Assembly (NCBI GenBank): GCA_039090855.1
Contig: CM077034.1
Location: forward strand, 14,863,219 to 14,927,218
DNA: 64,000 bases
DNA from: Macrothele yani
Lineage: Eukaryota > Arthropoda > Arachnida > Araneae > Macrothelidae
Direction of reading: 5' to 3'
The notes under the pieces are model-generated. The model saw nothing but the letters and a program-made list of their open reading frames with translations. It searched no databases and was not told the origin of the DNA. The first letter of the stretch is position 1. Every line of letters starts with the position of its first letter. The translations under genes were made by a program, and so were the position numbers. Positions 9,560-21,262 of this stretch are shown here, one piece after another.

Positions 9560-10971
9560 AACTGGCGGAAAGTGAAAAAAGAACACCAAGAAGGAATTGG
9601 CGAACTATCATGAAATTTACATATGGTAATGGGGTCGAGTTTACGTAGGTGTGATGTTAATTTCGGGACCAACCGGTGAGCGCTTACCCCACAGCACGGC
9701 ATAATATGCAAATTATCCTCGGTGGTATTTAAGGAGTACGGCGAAGTGAATGTAATTGGTCGTCGGCGTACAGACGAAGCTGCAATGCCTGGACATGGAA
9801 GACGTGTACCATTTCAGCAGCTATCGGACTTTGAGCGAGGTCGTCTAGTCGGACTCTGCGAGGCCGGGTGGTCGTATCGTCGTATTGCGGAGCGAATTGG
9901 ACGGGAAGTATCGGTGGTGGTACGATGGTGGCGTAGATGGTCCGAGGAACATTCCCACATGAGAAGACGTGGAACCGGGAGTCACAGACGGACTGATGAG
10001 CGGACCGATCGACGCATAAGAAGAGCGGCGTTGTCAAGCAGAACATCCACTGCGACGCAAATCCGAGCTGCCGTTGCACCTGAGGTGACTGTGCGAACAA
10101 TCCGCAACTGTCTACTGGATGCAGGACTACGTGCACGTGTGCCTCTGGCATGTGTACCTCTGACTCCAGCCCACCGTCAGGAACGGCTGCAGTGGTGTCA
10201 CCAACGTCTGCACTGGAGAACGCAATGGCGATCTGTCCTGTTCAGCGATGAAAGCAGATTCTGCTTGGGAGCCTCCGATGGTCGTATGCGTGTTCGCAGA
10301 CGCACAAGGGAGCGTCTCCACCCTTCTTGCATCCGCCAGCAACACACAGGGCCTACACCTGGTCTCCTGGTGTGGGGAGCGATCAGTTATCGCTCCCGTA
10401 CGCAACTAGTGTTTGTACCGGGTACGTTAAACAGCACCTCCTACATCAACATCATTCAGCCCGTTGTTGTGCCATTTGTAAGGTCGGTCCATCGTGGTGT
10501 TTTCCAGCAAGATAACGCAAGCCCACACACGGCACGTGCAACGCAACATGCACTTCAGGGTGGGAGACAACTTCCATGGCCACCGGATTCCCCCCCTCCC
10601 CATCCCCCATTGAGCACGTGTGGGATTGTATGGGACAACTACTTATCCGGTCTCCACGGCCAGCCGCGAGCATCCCCGATTTATGCGTCCAGGTTGAGGA
10701 TGCTTGGAACTCAATACCCCAAACTTACATCCAACATCTGTACGACAGACTCCATGCCAGAATTGCACAGTGTGACGCAGTTCATGGCGGTTCAACCTCG
10801 TACTAACCATGTTACATGGAAATGTTATTTTTCAGTTTACCAGCAAATACAGCTGTATTTTGCCATAATGTTTTGATCACGTTATCCTCTGTATTCCGTT
10901 ATTATGCTGTATAAATTTCGTTGGTATCGGACGTCTCCTTCTTGGTGTTCTTTTTTCACTTTCCGCCAGTG
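9560..10971 (+). mobile_element. Tc1-like transposon A
   Basis: Inverted ends of about 35 bases (ACTGGCGGAAAGTGAAAAAA at 9561 on, and its reverse complement ending at 10970) are flanked by TA at 9558-9559 and 10972-10973. The TA duplication and the 1.4-kb length are those of Tc1/mariner elements. The element encloses one plus-strand transposase gene with a frameshift. Confidence 0.95.
9785..10806 (+). pseudogene. Tc1-like transposase A (frameshifted)
   Basis: The ATG at 9785 opens a paired-like HTH region (FQQLSDFERGRLVGLCEAGW, YRRIAERIG) followed by a second HTH (TVRTIRNCLLDAGLRARVP). The catalytic segment carries D155 in LFSDESRF and D243 in VFQQDNASPHTA. The expected third acidic residue lies in SPIEHVWD, which is read only after a shift to the next frame in a C-rich run near 10590-10605. 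That frame ends at TAA 10804-10806. D2 to E is about 34 residues after allowing for lost bases, as in DD34E Tc1 elements. Everything else is intact, so this is a fairly recent copy disabled by one indel. Confidence 0.9.
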
Positions 10972-10975
10972 TAGC

Positions 10976-11127
10976 TCCATGGATTGTTGGCACCGTAGCA
11001 TAAGGTGAATGCTCTTGGCTAGTTATCGAGAGATCTGGGGTTCGATCCCAGTGGTGTCAAAATACAGTGCTTTGGTTGTTGTGTGTTAATTAAAGAAAAA
11101 CGTGAAAGAGTGATGACTTTGTCTATT
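10976..11127 (+). mobile_element. tRNA-derived SINE, family 1, copy a
   Basis: The head contains a pol III B box (GGTTCGATCCC at about 11039) and an A-box-like TAGCATAAGG. The body ends in the conserved tail GTGAAAGAGTGATG. Three other copies of this family (11300, 31400 minus, 32985) define the consensus by comparison within the window. Confidence 0.75.
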
Positions 11128-11299
11128 GATATTGTCTCCACGTATCTGGAAGATTTTCACCATTTCTCTCATCCTTTGGATTTATTAGCTGTAATTAAAA
11201 AGCTTGCGCTGTTAAGCCCAACCAGATGGAGACTTCTCACTTGCTGAGCCCACCTCTGCTGATTTGTGAAGTCAGATGCTGACAGATAAACACACATAG
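11128..11299. other. Spacer between two SINE-1 copies
   Basis: No feature recognised. Confidence 0.5.
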
Positions 11300-11440
11300 T
11301 GCCATTGATTGTTGGCACAATAGCGTAAGGCAGACGCACTCTCCTAGTTATTGAGAAACCTGGGGTGCAATCCCAGTGATGACCGGATAACAATTTTTTG
11401 GTTGCTGTGTGTTGATAAACGTAGAAAGAGTGATGTCTTT
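11300..11440 (+). mobile_element. tRNA-derived SINE, family 1, copy b
   Basis: This copy has the same architecture as copy a: GATTGTTGGCAC start, A-box-like TAGCGTAAGG, diverged B box GGTGCAATCCC, linker CGGATAACAATTTTTTGG and tail GTAGAAAGAGTGATG. Its 3' end runs directly into the 52-bp satellite. Confidence 0.8.
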
Positions 11441-14400
11441 GTTTATAAAAAAGTTGTTTGAAAGGTAACCCAAATACATGGAAATAGTCTGTTTATAAAA
11501 AAGATGTTTGAAAGGTAACCCAAATACATGGAAATAGTCTGTTTACAAAAAAGATGTTTGAAAGGTAACCCAAATACATCGAAAGAGTCTTTGTTTATAA
11601 AAACGAGGTTTGAAAGGTAACCCAAATGCATGGAAAAAGTCTGTTTATAAAAAAGACATTTGAAAGGTAAACCAAATACATGGAAAGAGTCTGTTTATAA
11701 AAAAGACATTTGAAAGGTAACCCAAATACATGGAAAGAGTCTTTATTTATAAAAAAGACATTTGAAAGGTAACCCAAATGCATGGACAGAGTCTTTGTTT
11801 ATAAAAAAGATGTTTGAAAGGTAACCCAAATACATGGAAAGAGTCTTTGTTTATAACAAAGACATTTGAAAGGTAATCTTAAATACATGGAAAGAGTCTT
11901 TGTTTATAAAAAAGATGTTTGAAAGGTAATCCCAAATACATGGAAAGAGTCTTTGTTTATAAAAAAGACATTTGAAAGGTAACTTTAAATACATGGAAAG
12001 AGTCTTTGTTTATAAAAAAGACATTTGAAAGGTAACCCAAATACATGGAAAGAGTCTTTGTTTATAAAAAAGACATTTGAAAGGTAACCCAAATACATGG
12101 AAAGAGTCTTTGTTTATAAAAAAGACATTTGAAAGGTAACCCAAATACATGGAAAGAGTCTTTGTTTATAAAAAAGACATTTGAAAGGTAACCCAAATAC
12201 ATGGAATGAGTCTTTGTTTATAAAAAAGACATTTGAAAGGTAACCCAAATACATGGAAAGAGTCTTTGTTTATAAAAAAGACATTTGAAAGGTAACCCAA
12301 ATACATGGAAAGAGTCTTTGTTTATAAAAAAGACATGTTTGAAAGGTAACCCAAATACATGGAAAGAGTCTTTGTTTATAAAAAAGACGTTTGAAAGATA
12401 ACCCAAATACATGAATGAGTCTTTGTTTATAAAAAAGAGGTTTGAAAGGTAACCCAAATACATGGAAAGAGTCTTTGTTTATAAAAAAGATGTTTGAAAG
12501 GTAACCGAAATACATGGAAAGAGTCTTTGTTTATAAAAAAGACGTTTGAAAGATAACCCAAATACATGAATGAGTCTTTGTTTATAAAAAAGACGTTTGA
12601 AATGATAACCCAAATACATGGAATGAGTCTTTGTTTATAAAAAAGACGCTTGAAAGGTAACCCAAAATACATGAATGAGTCTTTGTTTATAAAAAAGACG
12701 TTTGAAAGATAACCCAAATACATGAAAAGAGTATTTGTTTATAAAAAAGACGTTTGAAAGGTAACCCAAATACATGAATGAGTCTTTGTTTATAAAAAAG
12801 ACATATGAAAGGTAACCAAAATACATGGAAAGAGTCTTTGTTTATAAAAAAAGTCGTTTGAAAGGTAACCCAAATACATGGAAAGAGTCTTTGTTTATAA
12901 AAAAGATGTTTGAAAGGTAACCCAAATACATGGAAAGAGTCTTTGTTTATAAAAAAGATGTTTGAAAGGTAACCGAAATACATGGAAAGAGTCTTTGTTT
13001 ATAAAAAAGACGTTTGAAAGATAACCCAAATACATGAATGAGTCTTTGTTTATAAAAAAGAGGTTTGAAAGGTAACCCAAATACATGGAAATGAGTCTTT
13101 GTTTATAAAAAAGACGTTTGAAAGATAACCCAAATACATGGAATGAGTCTTTGTTTATAAAAAAGACGTTTGAAAGGTAATCCAAATACATGGAATGAGT
13201 ATTTGTTTATAAAAAAGACGTTTGAAAGATAACTTTAAATACATGGAAAGAGTATTTGTTTATAAAAAAGATGTTTGAAAGGTAACCCAAATACATGGAA
13301 TGAGTCTTTGTTTATAAAAAAGACATTTGAAAGGTAACCCAAAATACATGGAAAGAGTCTTTGTTTATAAAAAAGACATTTGAAAGGTAACCCAAATACA
13401 TGGAAAGAGTCTTTGTTTATAAAAAGACATTTGAAAGGTAACCCAAATACATGGAAAGAGTATTTGTTTATAAAAAAGACGTTTGAAAGATAACCCAAAT
13501 ACATGGAAAGAGTCTTTGTTTATAACAAAAGACATTTGAAAGGTAACCCAAATACATGGAATGAGTCTTTGTTTATAAAAAAGACATATGAAAGATAACC
13601 AAAATACATGGAAAGAGTCTTTGTTTATAAAAAAGACATTTGAAAGGTAACCCAAATACATGGAAAGAGTCTTTGTTTATAAAAAAGACGTATGAAAGGT
13701 AACCCAAATACATGGAAAGAGTCTTTGTTTATAAAAAAGAGGTTTGAAAGGTAACCCAAATACATGAATGAGTCTTTGTTTATAAAAAAGACGTTTGAAA
13801 GATAACCCAAATACATGGAATGAGTCTTTGTTTATAAAAAAGACATTTGAAAGGTAACCCAAATACATGGAATGAGTATTTGTTTATAAAAAAGACATTT
13901 GAAAGATAACCCAAATACATGAAAAGAGTATTTGTTTATAAAAAAGATGTTTGAAAGGTAACCCAAATACATGGAATGAGTCTTTGTTTATAAAAAAGAC
14001 ATATGAAAGGTAACCAAAATACATCGGAAAGAGTTTTTGTTTATAAAAAAGACGTTTGAAAGGTAACCCAAATACATGGAAAGAGTCTTTGTTTATAAAA
14101 AAGACATTTGAAAGGTAACCCAAATACATGGAAAGAGTATTTGTTTATAAAAAAGACGTTTGAAAGATAACCCAAATACATGGAAAGAGTCTTTGTTTAT
14201 AAAAAAGACGTTTGAAAGGTAACCCAAATACATGGAATGAGTCTTTGTTTATAAAAAAGACATTTGAAAGGTAACCAAAATACATGGAAAGAGTCTTTGT
14301 TTATAAAAAAGAGTCGTTTGAAAGGTAACCCAAATACATGGAAAGAGTCTTTGTTTATAAAAAAGACGTTTGAAAGGTAACCGAAATACATGGAAAGAGT

Positions 14401-14958
14401 ATTTGTTTATAAAAAAGACGTTTGAAAGATAACCCAAATACATGGAAAGAGTCTTTGTTTATAAAAAAGACGTATGAAAGGTAACCCAAATACATGGAAA
14501 GAGTCTTTGTTTATAAAAAAGACGTTTGAAAGATAACCCAAATACATGGAAAGAGTCTTTGTTTATAAAAAAGACGTTTGAAAGGTAACCCAAATACATG
14601 AATGAGTCTTTGTTTATAAAAAAGACATATGAAAGGTAACCAAAATACATGGAAAGAGTCTTTGTTTATAAAAAAGTCGTTTGAAAGGTAACCCAAATAC
14701 ATGGAAAGAGTCTTTGTTTATAAAAAAGACGTTTGAAAGGTAACCCAAATACATGGAAAGAGTCTTTGTTTATAAAAAAGACGTATGAAAGGTAACCGAA
14801 ATACATGGAAAGAGTATTTGTTTATAAAAAAGACGTTTGAAAGATAACCCAAATACATGGAAAGAGTATTTGTTTATAAAAAAGACGTTTGAAAGATAAC
14901 CCAAATACATGGAAAGAGTCTTTGTTTATAAAAAAGACGTTTCAAAGGTAACCCAAAT
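11436..14958. repeat. 52-bp satellite array, about 67 units
   Basis: The unit combines TCTTTGTTTATAAAAAAGAC, ATTTGAAAGGTAACCCAAAT and ACATGGAAAGAG (52 bases). It is repeated over 3.5 kb with indel variants of 50-54 bases. Recurrent variants (GACATTT, GACGTTT, GACATAT, GATGTTT) are interspersed, suggesting patchy homogenisation. All three minus-strand frames of the unit lack stops, which creates a ladder of 60-98 codon shadow ORFs that are not genes. The first unit continues the 3' tail of SINE-1 copy b. Confidence 0.95.
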
Positions 14959-14999
14959 ACTGCCTGGTCTTTTTCGACCATGGTAGATATTTCTGCAAT

Positions 15000-15030
15000 T
15001 GGGTGAGTAGGTAGGTAGGTAGGTAGGTAG
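15000..15030. repeat. (GTAG)n microsatellite
   Basis: GGTAGGTAGGTAGGTAGGTA-type run shortly after the 52-bp array. A short (AAT)n run follows at 15181-15203. Confidence 0.9.
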
Positions 15031-16630
15031 CAGTGGCATCGCATGCCCATTTTCGTTGGGTATGTGCTGTTATGGGGGTGGGGGGGGTGCATGCAAAAAT
15101 TTTATTATGTAATTTGAGCTGAAAAATTCACACATTGATTTTGAAGATATGAAAGCATTTTTTCTATTTAGCGGTCGTTGAATAATAATAATAATAATAA
15201 TAAAAGAAGAATGAATCTTTGTTATCTCATCCTGTATGGATAACAAAACTTCAAATTCTGTTTTTAAATGTGTGCTCATGAACACATCGATTCGCACACG
15301 TAATGAAAAGGCAGAAAAATCTTCAACTCGTGGCCGAACATTGAATTGCATTTATGACTCCAAGCGATTCCAAATGCAAACGTATGACCAGTAATGCTCT
15401 TTTAGGCGTACGCACCCTGGGAAGTTTTGCCGCTTGGTGAAATCGCAAGGAAATAAAAACCTGACCTGCAGCGCCATCTGGAGAGCTTTGTATCACAGTT
15501 GCTTTACTCACTTTGGGTGTCCGCTGGCCAAGCCGCACATCTGCGGATGTGGACATCACGAACTACATTTTGTTTACTCAACGAAGCAGCGAACCTTCTC
15601 CACTTTACGAAAACATCATGCAAGCGAATTAACGTTAGCCAGTCCGTGAAGCCTTAGGACAAACTTTGGCGAGTTTTGATATCCAAAAAACATAACAGAA
15701 ACTCGTATCACAATGTTGAATTGCGTCGCTCCATGTGGGATTGAAAGCGGTGCCCTATTTGGCTAGCGCACCCTGAGAGATCAGCTGTAATGTTTGAAAC
15801 TACAGGAAAATAAAATAGTAGTGACCTGCAGTGCCAATCTAGGTAGTGCCAGGGGTGCAGAATATGTCCGAACGCACGAACAAGGTTCGCGGGAAATTAA
15901 GGCAACTCTGGGGTAAAATAACGGTAGTAATAATAAAACAAAAAAATGGACTTATTAACAAAGAATATAGCGTGAAAAGTAGGAGTAATTTACTTCACGG
16001 TAATCAGGTAATCATTTTGAAAAATTTCAATTTACTTCCGATATTGGAGGTTATTTTTTTTATCGTGCATTAATGCATTTGCATTTTTGAACTTCCCTTT
16101 TTGTTGGTAAAGTTCGATTAACACTTACCGCACGTGGGGCTTGGCTTTCAATTCTTATTTCCGTTATGTGGATGCGGCATGGGGTTTTTTTCATTTAGTT
16201 GCGGGTCCACTTCATTTTTTTTCCCGTTGTTATTTATCTGGCCTCGTCATTAAATGAGTTTTTTTCCTTTGCTGCCTCCTCATTTACTTCCATAATTTTT
16301 CATAACCCGAGTACTTTCGGTAATACTCCATTACCGTCATCGAGGGGACGTTTTGCTCCGACTCGCACGGACCGTGTCAGCTGGGCATTTCGGTGGTTCT
16401 CGCGGGCTGCTTCTGTCGTCGGCTATCGCTTCTTCTTGGGCGTTGTGGCGCCATCTCTTGTTGGTCACTGATCTCATTTTTCGAACTTTTTCATTTTTTT
16501 GCTCAATTTTAATTAAATTTTTCCAGCTGTTTCTCAAAATATTAGGGTCATTATGGTTGCAAACTTTTGCCCTATTTTTTTCAATCATATACAAGAATAA
16601 ATGAACTGAAGTTTACGTGCCGATAAAACC
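15031..16630. other. Unclassified intronic repeats
   Basis: No ORF is convincing. Two stretches, about 15410-15480 and 15750-15840, share the layout CGCACCCTG ... AATAAAA ... GACCTGCAG, so they look like diverged copies of one repeat. The words GCGCCATCTGG (15470) and GGCGCCATCTCTTG (16448) are of a kind that recurs in arthropod mobile DNA. Bases 15943-16015 and 16595-16627 reappear joined at 18208-18335, so 16016-16594 looks like an insertion into that repeat. Confidence 0.5.
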
Positions 16631-16911
16631 AAAAACTATGTACAAGAAACCTTCACACATGTAACTCACTCGAAGGAAACTCTGTAGTGATTTTTAAGAA
16701 CTTTTAATAAAAGTCGCAGGACTTCACAATCCGTGAGATCTTTCGGGACACCTTGTTCCCATCTTTAGACAGATTGTCTCAGTCGGGTGCGTCCCCTATA
16801 CACATGTGTTATACACACTGAAGTTACAGCAATGACGCATGTTCTTAAAAATCACTGTGCAGTTTTCTTCGAGTGAGTTACATGTGTGAAGGTTTCTTGT
16901 ACATAGTTTTT
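16631..16911. mobile_element. Foldback element with 71-base inverted ends, copy 1
   Basis: Bases 16631-16701 (AAAAACTATGTACAAGAAAC...) and 16841-16911 are inverted copies, with few mismatches over 71 bases. The interior is 139 bases and has no coding capacity. A second copy is at 20614-20884. Confidence 0.9.
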
Positions 16912-17061
16912 AGATGAATACAAGAGATTATGAGGGCTGTGATGTACTCAAACTGCCGCTCACAAATGATTCACCGAGACTAAATGACTTTACTCAGCGT
17001 GGCACGAGTAACAAGTATGACGGAACCACTAGTCACGCTAATAAACGTTTCCGAAACTAAT
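16912..17061. repeat. Linker of the duplicated foldback+SINE module
   Basis: GATGAATACAAGAG ... CGTGGCACGAGTAACAAG ... AATAAACGTTTCCG joins the foldback element to the SINE, and recurs at 20885-21052 with the same order of parts. Confidence 0.8.
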
Positions 17062-17300
17062 GGGCCACCCCAGTGGCACAGTGGTCTAAGCGATGGCTTC
17101 TGATCATTCGTCCAAGATGGGTCTGAGTTCGAATCCTGGTGAGGCATGGATGTTGTGTTTGTTTCATGGCGCTGGCTCTCGCCCTTCCCTGGAACCAGTG
17201 GCCCTAAATTAGGGACTGGCCACTGCTTATAGCCCATTGAGTTGCTCACAGTGGTCGTTAAACCTCCAATCAAAAAAAAAAAAAAAAAAAAAAAAAAAGA
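17062..17300 (+). mobile_element. tRNA-derived SINE, family 2, copy 1
   Basis: A tRNA-like head (A box region GTGGCACAGTGGTCTAAG, B box GAGTTCGAATCCTGG) is followed by the family body GGATGTTGTGTTTG, CTTCCCTGGAACCAGTGG, CCTAAATTAGGGA, GCTTATAGCCCATTGAGTTG and GGTCGTTAAACCTCC, then a poly(A) tail at 17272-17298. Long-arm tRNA spacing suggests a Leu- or Ser-type parent. Confidence 0.9.
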
Positions 17301-17304
17301 AACA

Positions 17305-18206
17305 AGCGCGATATTGTGACGTCATAAGATTTCTAACCATGGGTAATATTAATGGGACGACGCCATGACAGTAAAAACGTGGTTATTCGGGATAGTTATT
17401 TAACCCACTAAACACATTTTCCTGAAGTCGAGATCAAGCTAAATCGATTTCTAGTACCAGAAAACGGTAGGTTAAAGACTTTGATCAAAATCCGTAGAGC
17501 TGTTTTCAAAATAAAATTTACATACATACAAGAATAGCTCCTTTAATAGTATGGGATAAGGGCGATGGAATGGATCCCGACCCTATATCCTGACCTTTGA
17601 CACCATTTCTTCCATTTTCAATAGGGTTCGTCTTCAGGTGGTCCCCTACCACATACTAAAATTTCATCGAAATCGAACCATTTTCACGCAAGTTATGATG
17701 CATAAGGGCAATAAAATGCATCCCGCTCCCATGTTCTGACCTTTGACCCCACTTCACCCATTTTCAATAGGGTTCATTCCCAGGTGGTCCCCTACAATAT
17801 ACTAAAATTTCATCGACATTGAACCTAATTTACGCAAGTAAAGATGCATAAGGGCAATAGAATGGATCCTGCTTATATGCCGTGACCTTTGACCCCACTT
17901 CACCCATTTTCAATAGGGTTCATTCCCAGTTAGTCCCCTACAATATGCTAAAATTTCATCGACATCGAACCATATTTACGCAAGTAATGATGCATAAGGG
18001 CAATGGAATAGATCTTGCTCCTATGCCGGGACCTTTGACCCCATTTCGTTCATTTTCAATAGGGTTCGTCCCCAGGTGGTGGTCCCCTACCACATACCAA
18101 CATTTCATCGAAATTGAATCATTTTTACGCGAGTTATCGTGCCGACAGACAGACGGACGGGCAAAGCTAGAGCATATACGCTTTCCAACCTACGGTTGGA
18201 AAGCGT
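17305..18206 (+). repeat. Dispersed repeat with 146-bp internal units and terminal hairpin
   Basis: After a unique 5' part (CGATATTGTGACGTCATAAG ... CAAGCTAAATCGATTT), a unit containing TTCAATAGGGTTC, GGTCCCCTAC and AAATTTCATCGA repeats with a 146-base period (ATAAGGGC at about 17555, 17702, 17848, 17994). The 3' end reads GACAGACAGACGGACGGGCA and finishes in a hairpin, ACGCTTTCCAACC/GGTTGGAAAGCGT, at 18178-18206. The whole module recurs inverted at 34918-36085. Confidence 0.85.
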
Positions 18207-18345
18207 AAAAAATGGACTTATTAACAAAGAATATAGCGTGAAAAATAGGAGTATATTTACTTCACAGTAATCATTTTGAAAAATGTGTTGTTATGAACAC
18301 AAGAATAAATGAACTGAAGTTTACCTGCTGATAAAACTAACAAGA
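18207..18345. repeat. Copy of the repeat at 15943-16015 plus 16595-16627
   Basis: AAAATGGACTTATTAACAAA, TATAGCGTGAAAA, TTACTTCAC and AAGAATAAATGAACTGAAG appear in the same order as upstream, but without the ~580-base insert found there. Confidence 0.75.
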
Positions 18346-20613
18346 AAGTTGACACCGAATTTTCGGGTGTAATAAGCACGTCTTTTGAATCCGTTCTGAC
18401 GCAAATTAAATTTATCAAAGCTATTCAAAGTTAATGGAACCGGTATGGAAAACAATAGATCTGACGAAAGAAAGAAGATTTTCAATCGGGTTTTTAATCC
18501 CTCAGATATTGCTGTAAACGGAATCGTGAGCTTACGAACTCTTAGAAACAGAGATATCGACAAAAATAAGATGTCACTTTACGACCCCTGGTGGGAAAAC
18601 CATGCATTATTTTAGGAAGAAAGTATTCTCAAAAGGTTTATCCGTATAAGCGGTATCGGTTGAAGAAAAAAATTAGTCGAGTTTTCAGGAGCCCAGATTT
18701 TGCAACAAATACTTCTGAAGCAGGAATTAACACATATGACCCCTGGTGGCTAAACCATTCTTTACCAAACTAGAAATTATGTGAAAAATATTTTCCATCA
18801 GGTCTTGAATGCGATACAGGAAGAATTTTTCAAATCAGAGCTTTCGGAGCAGAAATAACGCAGAAAACCCAATTTACCTTTGTGCCCTCTAGCGAAAAGT
18901 GTATGATTTACTTGAAAATTTTGAATTTATAGGGAAAACATTTCGCATCGGAAACACTATCCAACAAAGAAGGAATTTTTCAAATCGTACTCTTAGAAGT
19001 AGAGATATTGACAAAAATAAGATACACATCTACGCCCCTGGCGTAGAAACCATGCATTCTTTCAAGAAGAAAATTTTCCTAAAAAGTTTGTCGACATGAG
19101 TAGTATCGGTCAACAAACGACGTTTTTTTTCAATCGAGAATTTAGAAGCTCATATTTTGCTGCAAATACAACAGAAGCGTAAATTAAGATTTATGCCACC
19201 TGGTGGCCAAACTAATTTTTTTTTTACAAAAATTAGAAATTATGTGCAAACGATTTCCCATCAGGAGCTGTATCCGGTGCAGAAAGAATTTTTCAAATCG
19301 GAGATTTAGAAGCAGAAATATAGGGGGAAACGCAATTTACCTTTACGCCCCCTAGCAGAAAGTCTATGAATTACTTGAAAAATTTGAAATTATATGAAAC
19401 ACATGTCACATGGAAAACACTATCCAACAAAGAAGGAATTTTTCAAATCGGACTCTTAGAAGTAGAGATATTGAGAAAAATAAGATATACATCTACGCCC
19501 TGGCGTAGAAACCATGCATTCTTTCAAGAAGAAAATTTTCCTAAAAGGTTTGTCGACATGAGTAGTATCGGTCAACAAACGACGTTTTTTTCAATCGAGA
19601 ATTTAGAAGCTCATATTTTGCTGCAAATACAACAGAAGCGTAAATTAAGATTTATACCACCTGGTGGCCGAACTAATTTTTTTTACAAAAATTAGAAATT
19701 ATGTGCAAACGATTTCCCATCCGGAGCTGTATCCGGTGCAGAAAGAATTTTTCAAATCGGAGATTTAGAAGCAGAAATATAGGGGAAACGCAATTTACCT
19801 TTACGCCCCCTAGCAGAAAGTCTATGAATTACTTGAAAAATTTGAAATTATATGAAACACATGTCACACGGAAAACACTATCCAACAAAGAAGGAATTTT
19901 TCAAATCGGACTCCTAGAAGTAGAGATATTGAGAAAAATAAGATGTGCATCTACGACCCCTGGCGGAGAAACTGTGGAATACTTTAAGAAGAAAATATTC
20001 CGAAAAGGTTTATCGATGTGAGTGGCATCAGTCCACGAAAGAATTTTTTAATCGATATTTAAGAAGCTACGATTTCATGGCAAATACGTCAGAAGCAAAA
20101 ATTAACACTTACGCCCCTGGTGGCCAAAGTATTCTTTACCAAAAATTTGAATTTATATGCAAAAGATTTTCCATCACGAGGTCCATCCGCTGAAGGAAAA
20201 AGTTTTCAAATCGGAGTTTTAGAAGAAGAGTTATCGGGGAAAATGTAATTTACTTTTACGCCCCTAGCGGAAAACCTATGCGTAATTTGAAAAAGTAACT
20301 ATATCTAAATACTCTTCGACATAAATGTAATCGAAAGATATTTTTTTTTCAATCGGATGTTTAGAAGTAAATGTGTGGAATGAAACGTATTTTTGAATTC
20401 GACACCATCTGCATTTACGCCCTCTAGCGGTGAAATTGTACATCGTAAAAAAAAAAAAGAAATAATGGATCATCATTTGCATATTTCAAGCTTCCCAATG
20501 CAAAAAGGAATTTTTTAAAATCGGACTAATAGTTGCTGAGATATCGTGGGTACAGACGGACGGACGGACAAACCGATAACAGAAGCACAATCTTTTTTTG
20601 CAAAAGACGTGCT
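18346..20613. repeat. ~160-bp degenerate repeat family with higher-order 480-bp duplication
   Basis: Words such as TTTTTCAAATCGGA, TTAGAAGCAGAAATA, TTTACGCCCCCTAGC and GAATTACTTGAAAA recur roughly every 155-165 bases. A block of about 480 bases is duplicated with high identity (CATGCATTCTTTCAAGAAGA at 19050 and 19514). The family ends near 20555 with ACAGACGGACGGACGGAC, like the 146-bp family. Each unit carries a CCCCTGGTGG or CCCTCTAGCGG-like word. Short plus ORFs here follow the repeat and are not conserved genes. Confidence 0.75.
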
Positions 20614-20884
20614 AAAAACTATGTACAGGCAACCTTCACACACGTAACTCACTTGAAGAAAACTCCGTAGTGATTGTTAAGAACTTTTAATAAAAGTCGC
20701 ACAACTTCAAAATCCGTGAGTTGTTCGGGACACCTTGTTCCCATCTTCAGACAGATTGTCTCAGTCCGGTGCGCCCCCTATATATACACACTGAAGTTAC
20801 AGCAATGAAGCATGTTCTTAAAAATCACTACGGAGTTTTCTTCGAGTGAGTTACGTGCGTGAAGGTTTCTTTTACATAGTTTTT
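20614..20884. mobile_element. Foldback element, copy 2
   Basis: Inverted ends at 20614-20684 and 20814-20884 match copy 1 at 16631-16911 throughout, with scattered differences in ends and interior. Confidence 0.9.
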
Positions 20885-21262
20885 AGATGAATACAAGAGG
20901 TTAATGAGGGCTCTGACGTACTGCAAACTGCTGCTTGCAAATGATTCGCCGATCCTAGACGACTTTACTAATGCCAAGGCGGAGACAGCGTGGCACGAGT
21001 AACAAGTACGACGGAACCACTAGTCACGCTAATAAACGTTTCCGAAACTAATGGGCCACCCCAGTGGCACAGTGGTCTAAGCGATGGCTTCTGATCGTTC
21101 GTCCGAGATGGGTTCGAATCCTGGTGAGGCATGGATGTTGTGTTTGCTTCATGGCGCTGGCTCTCGCCCTTCCCTGGAACCAGTGGCCCTAAATTAGGGA
21201 CGGGGCGACTGCTTATAGCCCACTGAGTTGCTCTATGTGATCGTTAAACCTACAATAGAAAA
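20885..21262 (+). mobile_element. Duplicated linker and SINE family 2, copy 2
   Basis: Linker 20885-21052 and SINE 21053-21262 repeat 16912-17300, including the same junction TTTCCGAAACTAATGGGCCA between linker and SINE. The SINE insertion therefore predates the duplication. The tail here is AATAATAATAAT instead of pure A. Confidence 0.9.

Noticed and set aside
11443..14702. Ladder of 60-98 codon minus ORFs with MYLGYLSNVFFINKDSF-type repeats
   Set aside because: All three minus frames of the 52-bp unit are open, so ORFs appear by periodicity. There is no start context or conserved unique sequence.
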